From an uncultured Eubacterium sp. (GTDB lineage: Bacteria > Bacillota > Clostridia > Lachnospirales > Lachnospiraceae): a stretch of 49,613 bases of DNA. Under the pieces are notes generated by a model, which did no database searches, had not been told where the DNA came from, and worked only from the letters and a program-made list of their open reading frames with translations. A program made the position numbers and the translations under genes. Shown piece after piece: positions 16,919 through 26,200 of this stretch. The DNA lies in contig CAJUHV010000012.1 in NCBI GenBank assembly GCA_910586445.1, positions 23,283 to 72,895 on the forward strand, given 5' to 3'. Positions within the stretch are counted from its first letter, which is position 1, and every line of letters begins with the position of its first letter.

Positions 16919-17225
16919 AATTGCCGAAGCACAGAATGGATCAGGTCAGAATTATGAAATTAAATTGATGAAAGTATAAGTTTGATAAAGGAATGGTTCT
17001 GGACTGGGCTTGAGCAAGGTATGAAATTGGCCGGAGCACAAAATTGGTCAATGAAAAAATTAGGAAATATCATAATTAGGAAATGATTATGATGAAAGCA
17101 AACAGTGATTGAATTGCAGAATTGATCAAGGCAAAATATAAAACAGAATTGATTAAAAATTTGATAAAAGCAATAATTAGAAATAATTATTTTGAAAACA
17201 AAAAATTTAATCAAGGAATAACTTT
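16919..17225 (+). repeat. Degenerate purine-rich repeats in the 382-base gap before murB
   Basis: A/G-rich sequence on the + strand with loose repetition of AATTGATnAAAG-like units about 20 bases apart, and two similar blocks beginning TTGCCGAAGCACAGAATGG (16921) and TTGGCCGGAGCACAAAATTGG (about 17027). More eroded than the array at 15181. The rest of the gap (17226-17300) is AT-rich; a TATAAA at about 17273 may be a -10 element but lacks a convincing -35. No gene seen. Confidence 0.5.
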
Positions 17226-17300
17226 TGCGGGCTCGCGGTCTAAATGCATATATATAGAATATATTGATAGTATAAAAAACAGAAAAATCAGGAAAATGAC

Positions 17301-18215
17301 ATGAATGAATCAGGATTTTATCAGCAGCTGTGTACGATACTTTCCAAAGAGCAGATCTTATGCAACGAACCTATGGAGCGCCATACGTCATTCCGTGTAG
17401 GCGGCCCGGCAGATTATTTTCTGCTGCCTGTGATCGAGCAGGCAGCAGATGTGATTGCACTCTGCCAAAGGGAGCATATGCCGTATCATATCATCGGCAA
17501 CGGCAGCAATCTGCTGGTATCCGATGCAGGAATCCGGGGTGTCGTGATTGCATTTACAAAAAATGCAGCGCGTATACAGGCAGAGGGCAGCCGGCTGACT
17601 GCAGGTGCAGGAGCGCTTTTGTCACAGGCAGCAGCAGCAGCTCTAAAGGCCTCTCTGGGCGGTCTGGAGTTTGCAGCAGGCATACCAGGTTCGGTCGGCG
17701 GTGCAGTCGTTATGAATGCGGGAGCATATGGCGGGGAATTAAAAGATGTGCTGGCGCATGCCAGAGTGTTAGGCCCGGATGGGAAGATCCAGATTCTGGA
17801 TAAAGAGCAGCTGGACTTATCTTACCGCCACAGCTGCATAGCGCAGCGGCATATGATTGTGCTGGAAGCAGAATTTGTACTGGAGAAAAAGCCGCAGGAG
17901 GAAATACAGGCTTATATGGATGAGCTGAAAAAACGCAGGATCGAAAAGCAGCCGTTAGAATATCCGAGTGCAGGCAGCACATTTAAAAGGCCCCAGGGGT
18001 ACTTTGCCGGAAAGCTGATTATGGATGCAGGACTTGCAGGATTTTCAGTCGGCGGTGCGCAGGTATCCGAAAAACACTGTGGCTTCGTAATCAATAAAGG
18101 AGGCGCAAAGGCAGCCGATATTTTAGAGCTGATACGTCAGGTCCAGCAGAAGGTGCGCCAGCAGGCGGGAGTCGAGCTGGAGATGGAAGTAAAGCGCATG
18201 GGAGATTTTACGTAG
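17301..18215 (+). CDS. murB: UDP-N-acetylenolpyruvoylglucosamine reductase
   Basis: FAD enzyme that reduces UDP-GlcNAc-enolpyruvate to UDP-MurNAc in peptidoglycan synthesis. 304 residues. FAD-binding motifs HTSFRVGGPADYF, GNGSNLLVSD and GLEFAAGIPGSVGGAVVMNAGAYGGE; catalytic Ser in YPSAGSTFKRP; the loop and catalytic Glu near GVELEMEVKRMG. ATG 17301 has a modest ribosome site (CAGGAAAA). It begins the murB-rapZ-whiA cluster. Confidence 0.97.
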   Translation: MNESGFYQQLCTILSKEQILCNEPMERHTSFRVGGPADYFLLPVIEQAADVIALCQREHMPYHIIGNGSNLLVSDAGIRGVVIAFTKNAARIQAEGSRLTAGAGALLSQAAAAALKASLGGLEFAAGIPGSVGGAVVMNAGAYGGELKDVLAHARVLGPDGKIQILDKEQLDLSYRHSCIAQRHMIVLEAEFVLEKKPQEEIQAYMDELKKRRIEKQPLEYPSAGSTFKRPQGYFAGKLIMDAGLAGFSVGGAQVSEKHCGFVINKGGAKAADILELIRQVQQKVRQQAGVELEMEVKRMGDFT

Positions 18216-18303
18216 CACTTAGCAGCTGGAGCTGTGGGCGTTAAGGGGTATAAATTTCTTAATGAGACAGCCCCCGGCTTCTTACAGAAGAGAGGAAGAC
18301 AGT

Positions 18304-19227
18304 ATGCGTTTTGTGATTTTGACAGGGATCTCAGGAGCCGGAAAGAGTACGGCGCTTAAAATGATGGAAGATATGGGCTATTACTGCGTGGATAATCTTC
18401 CAATTGCTCTTGTAGAGCGGTTTTATGAATTGTCAGATACTGCCAGTACAGAGCTGCAGAAAGTAGCGGTCGGCATAGATGTCAGAAACGGGCAGAATCT
18501 AAGCGAAATGCGTGAGGTATTGGAAAAAATGCATCAAGAGGGACGGAAATGTGAAATACTGTTTTTAGATGCAGAAGATACCGTGCTGGTCAAGCGCTAC
18601 AAAGAGACAAGGCGCAGCCATCCGCTGGCTGTGGGCGAGCGTGTAGACAAAGGAATCAGCAGGGAACGGAAAAGCCTCGCATTCTTAAAAGAAAATGCAG
18701 ATTATATTATTGATACAAGCAGGCTTCTGACTCGTGAATTAAAGGCAGAGCTGGAAAAAATATTTGTAAATAACACGGATTACAAGAGTATGTTTGTCAC
18801 TGTGCTGTCCTTTGGGTTTAAGTATGGCATACCGGCGGACGCGGATCTGGTATTTGATGTGCGGTTCCTGCCGAATCCTTACTATGTAGAGGGTCTGCGT
18901 GCCAAAAGCGGGAATGACAAAGAGATACAGGATTTTGTACTGCAGTATCAGGAGGCTCATGATTTCTTAAATAAACTGGAGGATATGATTCGGTTCTTAA
19001 TTCCAAATTATATTACAGAGGGGAAGAACCAGCTTGTAATCGGGATCGGCTGTACCGGAGGAAAGCACCGGTCAGTGACGCTGGCCAATGAACTGTATAA
19101 GCGGCTGGAGTCTATGCAGGGGAGGGACAGCTTAACCAGAGTGCAGCAGGGCGTAGTATCCAACTACGGACTAAAAATTGAGCACCGTGATATCGAAAAA
19201 GATGCGGGCGCAGCAAAGCAGCGCTGA
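18304..19227 (+). CDS. rapZ: RNase adapter/nucleotide-binding protein RapZ (YvcJ)
   Basis: P-loop NTPase of the YvcJ/RapZ family, 307 residues. Walker A GISGAGKS directly after the N-terminus, MMEDMGYYCVDNLP, FLDAEDTVLVKRYKETRR, FGFKYGIPADADLVFDVRFLPNP, and IGIGCTGGKHRSVTLAN are all hallmark stretches. In enterobacteria RapZ steers small RNAs to RNase E; in Gram-positives the role is less clear. I start at ATG 18304 (GAGAGGAAG at 18290-18298) because upstream in-frame sequence lacks a ribosome site and similarity. The protein lies between murB and whiA. YvcK, which often sits here, is absent. Confidence 0.96.
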   Translation: MRFVILTGISGAGKSTALKMMEDMGYYCVDNLPIALVERFYELSDTASTELQKVAVGIDVRNGQNLSEMREVLEKMHQEGRKCEILFLDAEDTVLVKRYKETRRSHPLAVGERVDKGISRERKSLAFLKENADYIIDTSRLLTRELKAELEKIFVNNTDYKSMFVTVLSFGFKYGIPADADLVFDVRFLPNPYYVEGLRAKSGNDKEIQDFVLQYQEAHDFLNKLEDMIRFLIPNYITEGKNQLVIGIGCTGGKHRSVTLANELYKRLESMQGRDSLTRVQQGVVSNYGLKIEHRDIEKDAGAAKQR

Positions 19228-19272
19228 GCAGCGCACTGCGAAGAGCTAATATAATCATAAATAGGGAGTCAT

Positions 19273-20271
19273 ATGTCGTTTTCTAGTGATGTAAAAAAGG
19301 AGCTGCTGGCTGTGCAGGAGCAGGCGAGGCACTGCCAGATCGCAGAGCTGGCAGCAATGCTGGGCGGTGCCGGCAGGATACAAAAAGAAGGCAGCCGGAT
19401 GCATGTCACGCTGATCACGGAGAATGAGCATGTCGCGCAGCGGTTTGCAGACCTTCTGGCGCAGGCAGGCGGCATAACGGCAGCTGTAACACAGGCTCAC
19501 CATATCCAGCAGAAAAACAAGACGTCTTATCTCGTAGATCTCTATGAAGATGAGTCCGTACAGAAATTGTTTTTATTGTTAAAGATCATAGGCAGGGATG
19601 GCAGAATCCGCGGGCAGATGACACTGACAGACGGGCAGCTGCTGCGCAAAAGCTGCTGCAAGAGGGCATTTTTACGCGGTGCGTTTCTGGCAGCAGGCTC
19701 CATCAGCAATCCTAAGAGGTCTTATCATTTTGAGATTGTATGCACGGATTTGAACAAAGCACGGCAGATGCAGGAGCAGCTTGCAGGGTTTGCGCTCGAA
19801 GCAAAGATCGTCCAGCGCAAAACACATCAGATTGTATATCTGAAAGAAGGCGCGCAGATCGTGGATGTATTAAATGTCATGGGAGCGCACAATGCATTGA
19901 TGAATCTGGAAAATGTCAGGATTTTAAAGGAAATGCGAAACGATATCAACCGCCGGGTCAACTGCGAGACGGCAAACATTAACAAGACTGTAAATGCAGC
20001 ATACCGGCAGCAGGAGGCCATACGCTTTTTACAGCAGCAGGGCGTATTAAACGGCCTGCCGTGGCAGCTGCAGGAAATTGCGGGGCTTCGCATGGAACAC
20101 CCGGATGCCACCATACAGGAGCTTGGCAGGCTATGTGATCCAGAGGTGGGAAAATCCGGCGTCAACCACAGGCTGCGCAGGCTGGGCGATATCGCGAAGC
20201 AGATGGGATTTCAGCTGAGGGACTTTGACGATAAAACGGATGAAATAGAAAAAAGGAATGATTGGTCATGA
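19273..20271 (+). CDS. whiA: Sporulation/cell-division regulator WhiA
   Basis: DNA-binding protein with a LAGLIDADG-endonuclease-derived N-terminal domain and a C-terminal helix-turn-helix. 332 residues. SFSSDVKKELLAV at the start, CCKRAFLRGAFLAAGSISNP (the endonuclease-fold core), NRRVNCETANINKTVNAA linker, and HPDATIQELGRLCDPEVGKSGVNHRLRRL as the HTH are all typical. ATG 19273 follows TAGGGAG. A TATAAT at 19250-19255 may mark an internal promoter but no good -35 is seen. Its stop overlaps the start of the next gene (ATGA). Confidence 0.96.
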   Translation: MSFSSDVKKELLAVQEQARHCQIAELAAMLGGAGRIQKEGSRMHVTLITENEHVAQRFADLLAQAGGITAAVTQAHHIQQKNKTSYLVDLYEDESVQKLFLLLKIIGRDGRIRGQMTLTDGQLLRKSCCKRAFLRGAFLAAGSISNPKRSYHFEIVCTDLNKARQMQEQLAGFALEAKIVQRKTHQIVYLKEGAQIVDVLNVMGAHNALMNLENVRILKEMRNDINRRVNCETANINKTVNAAYRQQEAIRFLQQQGVLNGLPWQLQEIAGLRMEHPDATIQELGRLCDPEVGKSGVNHRLRRLGDIAKQMGFQLRDFDDKTDEIEKRNDWS

Positions 20272-21149
20272 AAAAATTATTATTTGTATACAATGCTCAC
20301 TCAGGAAAAGGAACGATTAAGGCAAAGCTGGCAGATCTGATTGACATGATGGTAAAAAATGATTATCGCGTGACGATACATCCGACACAGGCACAGGGAG
20401 ATGCAGTAAAGCTGATTGAAGACGAAAGTGAGGACTATGATCTGATTGTATGCAGCGGCGGAGACGGCACGTTGGATGAGGTAGTGACCGGCATGATGCG
20501 TGTGCAGGATAAAAAGCCGATCGGTTATATTCCGATGGGCAGTACAAATGATTTTGCGAATTCTCTAAACCTTCCAAAGAATATTCAAAAGGCCGCTGAG
20601 ATTGCACTGAATGGACATCGCTTTGCCTGTGACGTCGGGCAGTTTAATGATAACAGCTTTATATATGTAGCCGCGTTTGGCATTTTTACGGAAGTATCGT
20701 ACCAGACCAATCAGGAATTAAAAAATCTGCTCGGACATGCAGCATATATTTTAGAAGGTGCAAAAAGCCTGCGGGACATCGAGGCATACAGCATGCATGT
20801 CGAGTATGAGGATGTAGTACTGGAAGATGATTTTATATATGGTATGGTGTCCAACTCCATATCAGTCGGCGGCTTTAAACAGATCGCGGGCAGAAATGTA
20901 GTACTGGATGACGGCATGTTTGAGGTGACTTTGATCAAGCATCCGAAAAATCCGCTGGAATTAAATGAAATTATTACGTCTCTGCTGACGAGGGTAGATG
21001 ACTCAGATCTGATTTATTCATTTAAGGCGGACAAGATCAGCTTTTTGGCCGGAAAGGGAGTGCCGTGGACGCTGGACGGCGAATACGGCGGCACGCATAT
21101 GCAGGCAGAGATCAAAAACTGCCATAGGGCAATTGAAATTATTATCTAA
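20268..21149 (+). CDS. Diacylglycerol kinase-like lipid kinase (YegS/DgkB type)
   Basis: Phosphorylates diacylglycerol or a related lipid at the membrane. 293 residues with the catalytic-domain signature: LLFVYNAHSGKG, the nucleotide loop CSGGDGTLDEVVTGMM, PMGSTNDFANSL and a C-terminal DGEYGGTHMQAEI. I chose the ATG at 20268, which overlaps the whiA stop as ATGA and has AAAAGGAATG upstream; a TTG two codons earlier is possible. DgkB-like function (phospholipid recycling) is inferred; bacterial homologues also include undecaprenol- or sphingosine-type kinases. Confidence 0.88.
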   Translation: MKKLLFVYNAHSGKGTIKAKLADLIDMMVKNDYRVTIHPTQAQGDAVKLIEDESEDYDLIVCSGGDGTLDEVVTGMMRVQDKKPIGYIPMGSTNDFANSLNLPKNIQKAAEIALNGHRFACDVGQFNDNSFIYVAAFGIFTEVSYQTNQELKNLLGHAAYILEGAKSLRDIEAYSMHVEYEDVVLEDDFIYGMVSNSISVGGFKQIAGRNVVLDDGMFEVTLIKHPKNPLELNEIITSLLTRVDDSDLIYSFKADKISFLAGKGVPWTLDGEYGGTHMQAEIKNCHRAIEIII

Positions 21150-21248
21150 TTTTTTCTTTATTTTTTTAGTAATTAATGGTATGATTATCATAGATCTGCC
21201 GGATTTGATTATACAGATTAATCTAATTAAGAAGATGGAGGAATTCAC

Positions 21249-22112
21249 ATGTTAGTATCAGCAGCAGAAATGTTAAAAAAAGCAAAAGCCGGACATTATG
21301 CCGTAGGCCAGTTCAATATCAACAACCTGGAATGGACAAAGTCTGTTTTATTGACTGCAGAAGAGTTAAAAAGCCCGGTAATCTTAGGCGTATCTGAAGG
21401 CGCAGGAAAATATATGACAGGCTTTAAGACTGTAGCAGCTATGGTAAAGGCTATGGATGAAGAATTAGGCATTACCGTTCCTGTAGCACTGCACTTAGAC
21501 CATGGTACATACGAAGGATGCTACAAATGTATCAAGGCTGGATTTACTTCCGTTATGTTTGACGGTTCCCACTATCCGATCGAAGAAAATGTCGCAAAGA
21601 CAAAGGAGCTGGTAGCTGTTTCTCATAATCTGGGCCTGTCTATTGAAGCAGAAGTAGGATCGATCGGCGGCGAAGAAGACGGTGTAGTCGGTGCAGGTGA
21701 ATGCGCAGATCCGCAGGAATGCAAGTCTATCGCAGATCTCGGCGTAGACATGCTTGCAGCAGGTATCGGCAATATCCATGGCAAATATCCAGAAAACTGG
21801 GCAGGATTGAGCTTTGAGACATTAGATGCGGTACAGAAAGAAACAGGTGAAATGCCGCTCGTGCTTCATGGCGGTACAGGCATTCCAGAAGACATGATTA
21901 AAAAGGCAATTTCGCTCGGCGTAGCAAAGATCAATGTAAATACAGAATGCCAGCTGTCATTCCAAGAAGCTACACGTAAATACATCGAAGAAGGCAAAGA
22001 TCAGGTGGGCAAGGGATTTGACCCGCGTAAGCTCTTAGCACCGGGCGCAGAAGCAATCAGGGCTACTGTAAAAGAGAAAATGGAGCTGTTTGGCTCTGTC
22101 GGCAAAGCATAA
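21249..22112 (+). CDS. fba: Class II fructose-bisphosphate aldolase
   Basis: Zinc-dependent aldolase that splits fructose 1,6-bisphosphate in glycolysis. 287 residues. AVGQFNINNLEW, the zinc histidine in ALHLDHG, SVMFDGSHYPIEEN, EAEVGSIGGEEDGV, AAGIGNIHGKYP and VLHGGTGIPEDMIKKAI are diagnostic. Codon use and the strong ribosome site (GATGGAGGAATT) suggest high expression. A strong terminator follows at 22238. The related tagatose-bisphosphate aldolases share this fold but the sequence looks like the common glycolytic form. Confidence 0.96.
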   Translation: MLVSAAEMLKKAKAGHYAVGQFNINNLEWTKSVLLTAEELKSPVILGVSEGAGKYMTGFKTVAAMVKAMDEELGITVPVALHLDHGTYEGCYKCIKAGFTSVMFDGSHYPIEENVAKTKELVAVSHNLGLSIEAEVGSIGGEEDGVVGAGECADPQECKSIADLGVDMLAAGIGNIHGKYPENWAGLSFETLDAVQKETGEMPLVLHGGTGIPEDMIKKAISLGVAKINVNTECQLSFQEATRKYIEEGKDQVGKGFDPRKLLAPGAEAIRATVKEKMELFGSVGKA

Positions 22113-22237
22113 TCCGGTTGTTAAAACTGACGAAATTGCAGAAAAAATTTGCGCAAAAATACGCAGATATCATGAAAATGAATTATAGTATTGCATTTTT
22201 ATAAAATATGCGGTATGTTAATAGCAGATTGAGATGA

Positions 22238-22275
22238 ACGAGGATGTTCCGAAAAGGGGCATCCTTGTTTTTTTT
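22238..22275 (+). terminator. Rho-independent terminator after fba
   Basis: ACGAGGATG (22238-22246) pairs with CATCCTTGT (22260-22268), followed by eight or more T. Confidence 0.85.
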
Positions 22276-22324
22276 CGTAGTATATATAATACATAAAGGA
22301 GTTTGGAAAAGAAAGGACAGAACA

Positions 22325-24439
22325 ATGAGCGAATATTATAACGTAGCAGATATCTTTGGTGAAAATGTATTCAATGATTCCGTCATGCAGGAGCGCCTTC
22401 CAAAAAAAGTATATAAAAAGCTGAGAGAGATTATCGAAAAAGGCGGAGACCTGGATCTGGCAACTGCTGATGTGGTTGCCCACGAGATGAAAGAATGGGC
22501 GATTGAAAAAGGTGCAACGCATTATACGCACTGGTTCCAGCCGCTGACCGGCGTAACTGCTGAAAAGCATGATTCATTTATCACCGCTCCAATGCCGAAC
22601 GGCAGGGTGCTGATGAGCTTTTCCGGCAAAGAGCTGATCAAAGGCGAGCCGGACGCGTCCTCATTTCCATCCGGCGGCCTGCGCGCTACTTTTGAGGCAA
22701 GAGGCTATACGGCATGGGACTGCACGTCGCCGGCATTTGTCAGGCAGGATGCGGCAGGTGCTACGCTGTGTATTCCGACGGCGTTTTGTTCTTATACCGG
22801 AGAGGCATTAGACCAGAAAACGCCGCTGCTGCGGTCTATGGAGGCAGTCAATGAGCAGTCGCTGAGGCTGCTTCGTCTGTTCGGCAATACGACATCCAAA
22901 AAAGTCACGCCGTCTGTAGGGCCGGAACAGGAATATTTTATTGTAGATAGAAAAAAATACCTGCTTAGAAAAGACCTGATATTTACCGGGCGTACATTGT
23001 TTGGTGCCATGCCGCCAAAAGGCCAGGAAATGGATGACCATTATTTTGGCGCGATCCGCGAACGCATTGCAGCGTATATGAAGGATGTAAATAAGGAACT
23101 GTGGAAGCTGGGCGTGTCCGCAAAGACCCAGCACAATGAGGTCGCACCGGCACAGCACGAAATAGCGCCGATCTATGCACAGTGCAATATTGCAGTAGAC
23201 CACAATCATCTGATTATGGAGACGCTGAAAAAGGTAGCCGGACGCCACGGCCTGCAGTGCCTGCTGCACGAGAAACCATTTGCCGGCGTAAATGGTTCTG
23301 GCAAGCATAATAACTGGTCGCTTACGACAGATGACGGCATTAACCTTTTAGAGCCGGGCGTAACACCGCATGAAAATATCCAGTTTTTATTAGTGCTGAC
23401 CTGTATTTTAAAAGCAGTAGACCGGCATGCTTCGCTGCTGCGTGCCTCTGCGGCAGATGTCGGAAACGACCACAGGCTGGGAGCAAACGAAGCACCGCCT
23501 GCGATTCTTTCTGTATTTTTAGGCGAGCAGCTGGGGGATGTTGTATCACAGCTGATCAGCACAGGCATTGCGACGCATTCCTTAAAAGGCGGCATGCTGG
23601 AGACCGGCGTAAAGACGCTGCCGGATTTCCGCAAAGATGCGACAGACCGCAACCGGACGTCGCCGTTTGCATTTACCGGCAACAAATTTGAATTCCGTAT
23701 GGTTGGCTCACAGGATTCCGTCGCACAGTCCAACGTTGTATTAAATACAATAGTTGCAGAAGCGTTTTCCGAGGCGTGTGATGTATTGGAAAAAGCCGAA
23801 GACTTTAACGAGGCTGTCCATGACCTGATCAAGGAATATGCGGTAGAACATCAGAAAATCGTATTTAACGGCAACGGCTACTCCGATGAATGGGTAGAAG
23901 AAGCGCAGAGGAGGGGACTGCCGAATATCAAGTCTATGGTAGATGCGATTCCGGCCTATACAGCGCCTGCATCCGTTGCAGTATTTGAGAAGTTCAGCGT
24001 ATTTACAAAGACGGAGCTGGAGTCACGTGTAGAGATCGAATACGAGACATACGCAAAGACCATTAATATAGAAGCAAAAGCAATGATCGATATCGCAGGC
24101 AAGCAGATCATCCCTGCGGTCATAAAATATACGACAGCACTGGCAGCCTCCATAAACGGTGTAAAGGCAGCATGCGATGCAGACGTAAGCGTCCAGATAG
24201 AGCTGTTAAAAGAGGTATCGGACCGGTTAAAAGAAGCAAAGACGGCCTTGAAAAAACTGGTTGAAGTAGAAGCGGTCGGCTCTTCGATGGAAGAAGGACG
24301 AAACAGGGCAGTGTATTACCGGGATGAAATAAAGACGGCAATGGAGGCGCTGAGGGAGCCGGTAGACCAGCTGGAGATGATGATCGATAAAGATATGTGG
24401 CCGATGCCTTCTTATGGGGATTTGATTTTTGAAGTATAA
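22325..24439 (+). CDS. glnN: Glutamine synthetase type III
   Basis: Makes glutamine from glutamate and ammonia. The 704-residue length and motifs fit type III enzymes (GlnN): WFQPLTGVTAEKHDSF, FPSGGLRATFEARGYTAWD, VGPEQEYFIVDRKKY, KTQHNEVAPAQHEIAPIY, GVNGSGKHNNWSLTTD, DRNRTSPFAFTGNKFEFRMVG. Type III is common in Clostridia and Bacteroidota. The frame is open upstream through the fba terminator, but ATG 22325 has GAAAGGAC at 22311-22318 and starts the conserved N-terminus. A TATAAT at 22285-22290 may be its -10. A perfect terminator follows. Confidence 0.96.
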   Translation: MSEYYNVADIFGENVFNDSVMQERLPKKVYKKLREIIEKGGDLDLATADVVAHEMKEWAIEKGATHYTHWFQPLTGVTAEKHDSFITAPMPNGRVLMSFSGKELIKGEPDASSFPSGGLRATFEARGYTAWDCTSPAFVRQDAAGATLCIPTAFCSYTGEALDQKTPLLRSMEAVNEQSLRLLRLFGNTTSKKVTPSVGPEQEYFIVDRKKYLLRKDLIFTGRTLFGAMPPKGQEMDDHYFGAIRERIAAYMKDVNKELWKLGVSAKTQHNEVAPAQHEIAPIYAQCNIAVDHNHLIMETLKKVAGRHGLQCLLHEKPFAGVNGSGKHNNWSLTTDDGINLLEPGVTPHENIQFLLVLTCILKAVDRHASLLRASAADVGNDHRLGANEAPPAILSVFLGEQLGDVVSQLISTGIATHSLKGGMLETGVKTLPDFRKDATDRNRTSPFAFTGNKFEFRMVGSQDSVAQSNVVLNTIVAEAFSEACDVLEKAEDFNEAVHDLIKEYAVEHQKIVFNGNGYSDEWVEEAQRRGLPNIKSMVDAIPAYTAPASVAVFEKFSVFTKTELESRVEIEYETYAKTINIEAKAMIDIAGKQIIPAVIKYTTALAASINGVKAACDADVSVQIELLKEVSDRLKEAKTALKKLVEVEAVGSSMEEGRNRAVYYRDEIKTAMEALREPVDQLEMMIDKDMWPMPSYGDLIFEV

Positions 24440-24461
24440 TTTTGCAGAATGCAGTATAAAA

Positions 24462-24501
24462 TACCGCCAGCCATGGAATGTGGCTGGCGGTAGTGTGTTT
24501 T
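24462..24501. terminator. Bidirectional terminator between glnN and the convergent AAA/nuclease gene
   Basis: Perfect 12-bp stem TACCGCCAGCCA (24462-24473) / TGGCTGGCGGTA (24481-24492), with TTTT after it on the + strand and ATTTTAT on the other side. Confidence 0.85.
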
Positions 24502-24508
24502 AAATGAC

Positions 24509-26200
24509 TCAGGTATACACCCTGCAGCTTTTTTTGTAGCAAGCAATGGCAAATTTATGAATTGTCTGCATACCTTCCTGTCTCAAAACCGTCTCATATC
24601 CCTTATCCGTGATCTGTTCTGCTGCCAGTCGGCCTGCTGCCTCAAAAGAGCCATTTTCTGCATACTTTACCTCAATGATACAGCCGGTTTTTTCTAAAGG
24701 AACTATAATCATAATATCTGTATATCCTGTACCAGATTCCGCATTTGACCTTAAAATCCAACGGTCTTCAGCCCTGATCAATCCAAGCAGCATTCCATGA
24801 TAAAAAATTTCCTTCAAATCCTTCCTTATATACGTATCCCGTATGCTTATGGAATCTTCCATAAAGCTGTTAAATAAGATCTGGACAGTCTGTCTATCGC
24901 CATTTTTTACTGCTTCACAAAAGTTCTGCCACCGCTTTGTGTTGCTCACCGTTTTCTTTTCAAACCATGTGCAGATTCGGTCTTTATAGATCTCGAGTAT
25001 TTCCCTGTTTGGGATAATCAGCTTGTGGACTCTGCCTGCCGGTTCCCCGGCATCCGTCAGATATCCTGAGGCAAAAAGAAGGCTCCACAGATATGTCTGC
25101 CTTTTTAGCGGTTCTCCGCTGTCTAAATCGGAGTATGTCAATCCATCAATCAATGGCTTTTCTACATACTTACCAGAAATCAATGCTTCGATTTCTGCCT
25201 TTGTTGTCTCATTAGAATGCTCCAGAATCTCCTTTACAATACTGTTAGAGCTGCTGTTTTCCCAATGGGACTCCATCCTGGCATTTGCTGATTCACAGAA
25301 TTTATCACATTGATTCAGTACATCCCATGGGCAGTAGATATGGGTGTTTCCAAAACGATATCCATCATACCATTCCTTAAACAGCTCCATTTTGTCCCCC
25401 AGGCCATAGTAGCTGAGCAGCTCTTGTACTTCCAGATCCGTAAATCCAAAGCAGCCTGCAAACCGGGTATCCGAAACTGTTCGAACCTTAAAGTTATTAA
25501 GTCCGGTAAAAATGCTTTCTTTTGCAATCTGAAGACAGCCCGTGATCACTGCAAATTCAAGATTTTCATTTGTTTTAAGCACTTGGCTGAATAGAGAACG
25601 GATCAGGCTTATCATCTGCGGATAATACCCATTCTGATATGCTTTGTCCAAAGGCACATCATATTCATCGATCAGCACAATAGCAGATGTGCCATAGTGC
25701 CTGCGTAAAAGCCTTGTCAGCAGCTTTAGGCTGCTGTGAAGGTCCGACGGCCTTACATATTGATTTTCCAACAGACGTTCAAGCTTGGCCTTATCATACT
25801 GCATCAGCCTGTTACTCTGCATAAGGAAATCCATTCTGGCAGCTTCTTCACTGATGACCGTACACAAAGCCTCGTACGCCGTCTGGAAATCTTCTCCTTC
25901 GACATCCTTTAAGCTGATGGAGATTACAGGGTATTTTCCCATATACTGCTCGCAAAGTTCTGTTTCCTGCGCAATTTTCAATCCCTCAAACAGCATGGCA
26001 TCTGTACCGATTTCAAAAAACGTTTTCAGCATATCTATATTTAAGCTCTTTCCAAAACGCCTTGGACGTGTAAAAAGGTTCACGCTGCCTCTGGTCTTTA
26101 AAAGCTCACTGATCAATGCGGTTTTGTCTACATAATAGAATCCTTTGGTTCTGATACTGCGAAAAAATTCTTCGCCGATTGGCAGTTTTTTCTTTTTCAT
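24509..26200 (-). CDS. AAA-ATPase-like protein with PD-(D/E)XK nuclease-like C-terminus (DUF1703 type)
   Basis: 563 residues. N-terminal AAA-ATPase-like domain: LPIGEEFFRSIRTKGFYYVDKT, the variant P-loop RPRRFGKSLNIDML, and Walker B-like AIVLIDEYDVPLDKAY. The C-terminus has a DUF1703/PDDEXK_9-like core: YTDIMIIVPLEKTGCIIEVKYA, in which the Asp and the E-x-K pair are nuclease-fold residues. This family is abundant and often multicopy in anaerobe genomes (Bacteroides, Lachnospiraceae); its function is unknown. The gene is the only one on the minus strand between 1 and 39 kb, which supports separate acquisition. ATG at 26200 has AGAGGTG upstream on the minus strand. Confidence 0.88.
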   Translation of the reverse strand: MKKKKLPIGEEFFRSIRTKGFYYVDKTALISELLKTRGSVNLFTRPRRFGKSLNIDMLKTFFEIGTDAMLFEGLKIAQETELCEQYMGKYPVISISLKDVEGEDFQTAYEALCTVISEEAARMDFLMQSNRLMQYDKAKLERLLENQYVRPSDLHSSLKLLTRLLRRHYGTSAIVLIDEYDVPLDKAYQNGYYPQMISLIRSLFSQVLKTNENLEFAVITGCLQIAKESIFTGLNNFKVRTVSDTRFAGCFGFTDLEVQELLSYYGLGDKMELFKEWYDGYRFGNTHIYCPWDVLNQCDKFCESANARMESHWENSSSNSIVKEILEHSNETTKAEIEALISGKYVEKPLIDGLTYSDLDSGEPLKRQTYLWSLLFASGYLTDAGEPAGRVHKLIIPNREILEIYKDRICTWFEKKTVSNTKRWQNFCEAVKNGDRQTVQILFNSFMEDSISIRDTYIRKDLKEIFYHGMLLGLIRAEDRWILRSNAESGTGYTDIMIIVPLEKTGCIIEVKYAENGSFEAAGRLAAEQITDKGYETVLRQEGMQTIHKFAIACYKKSCRVYT

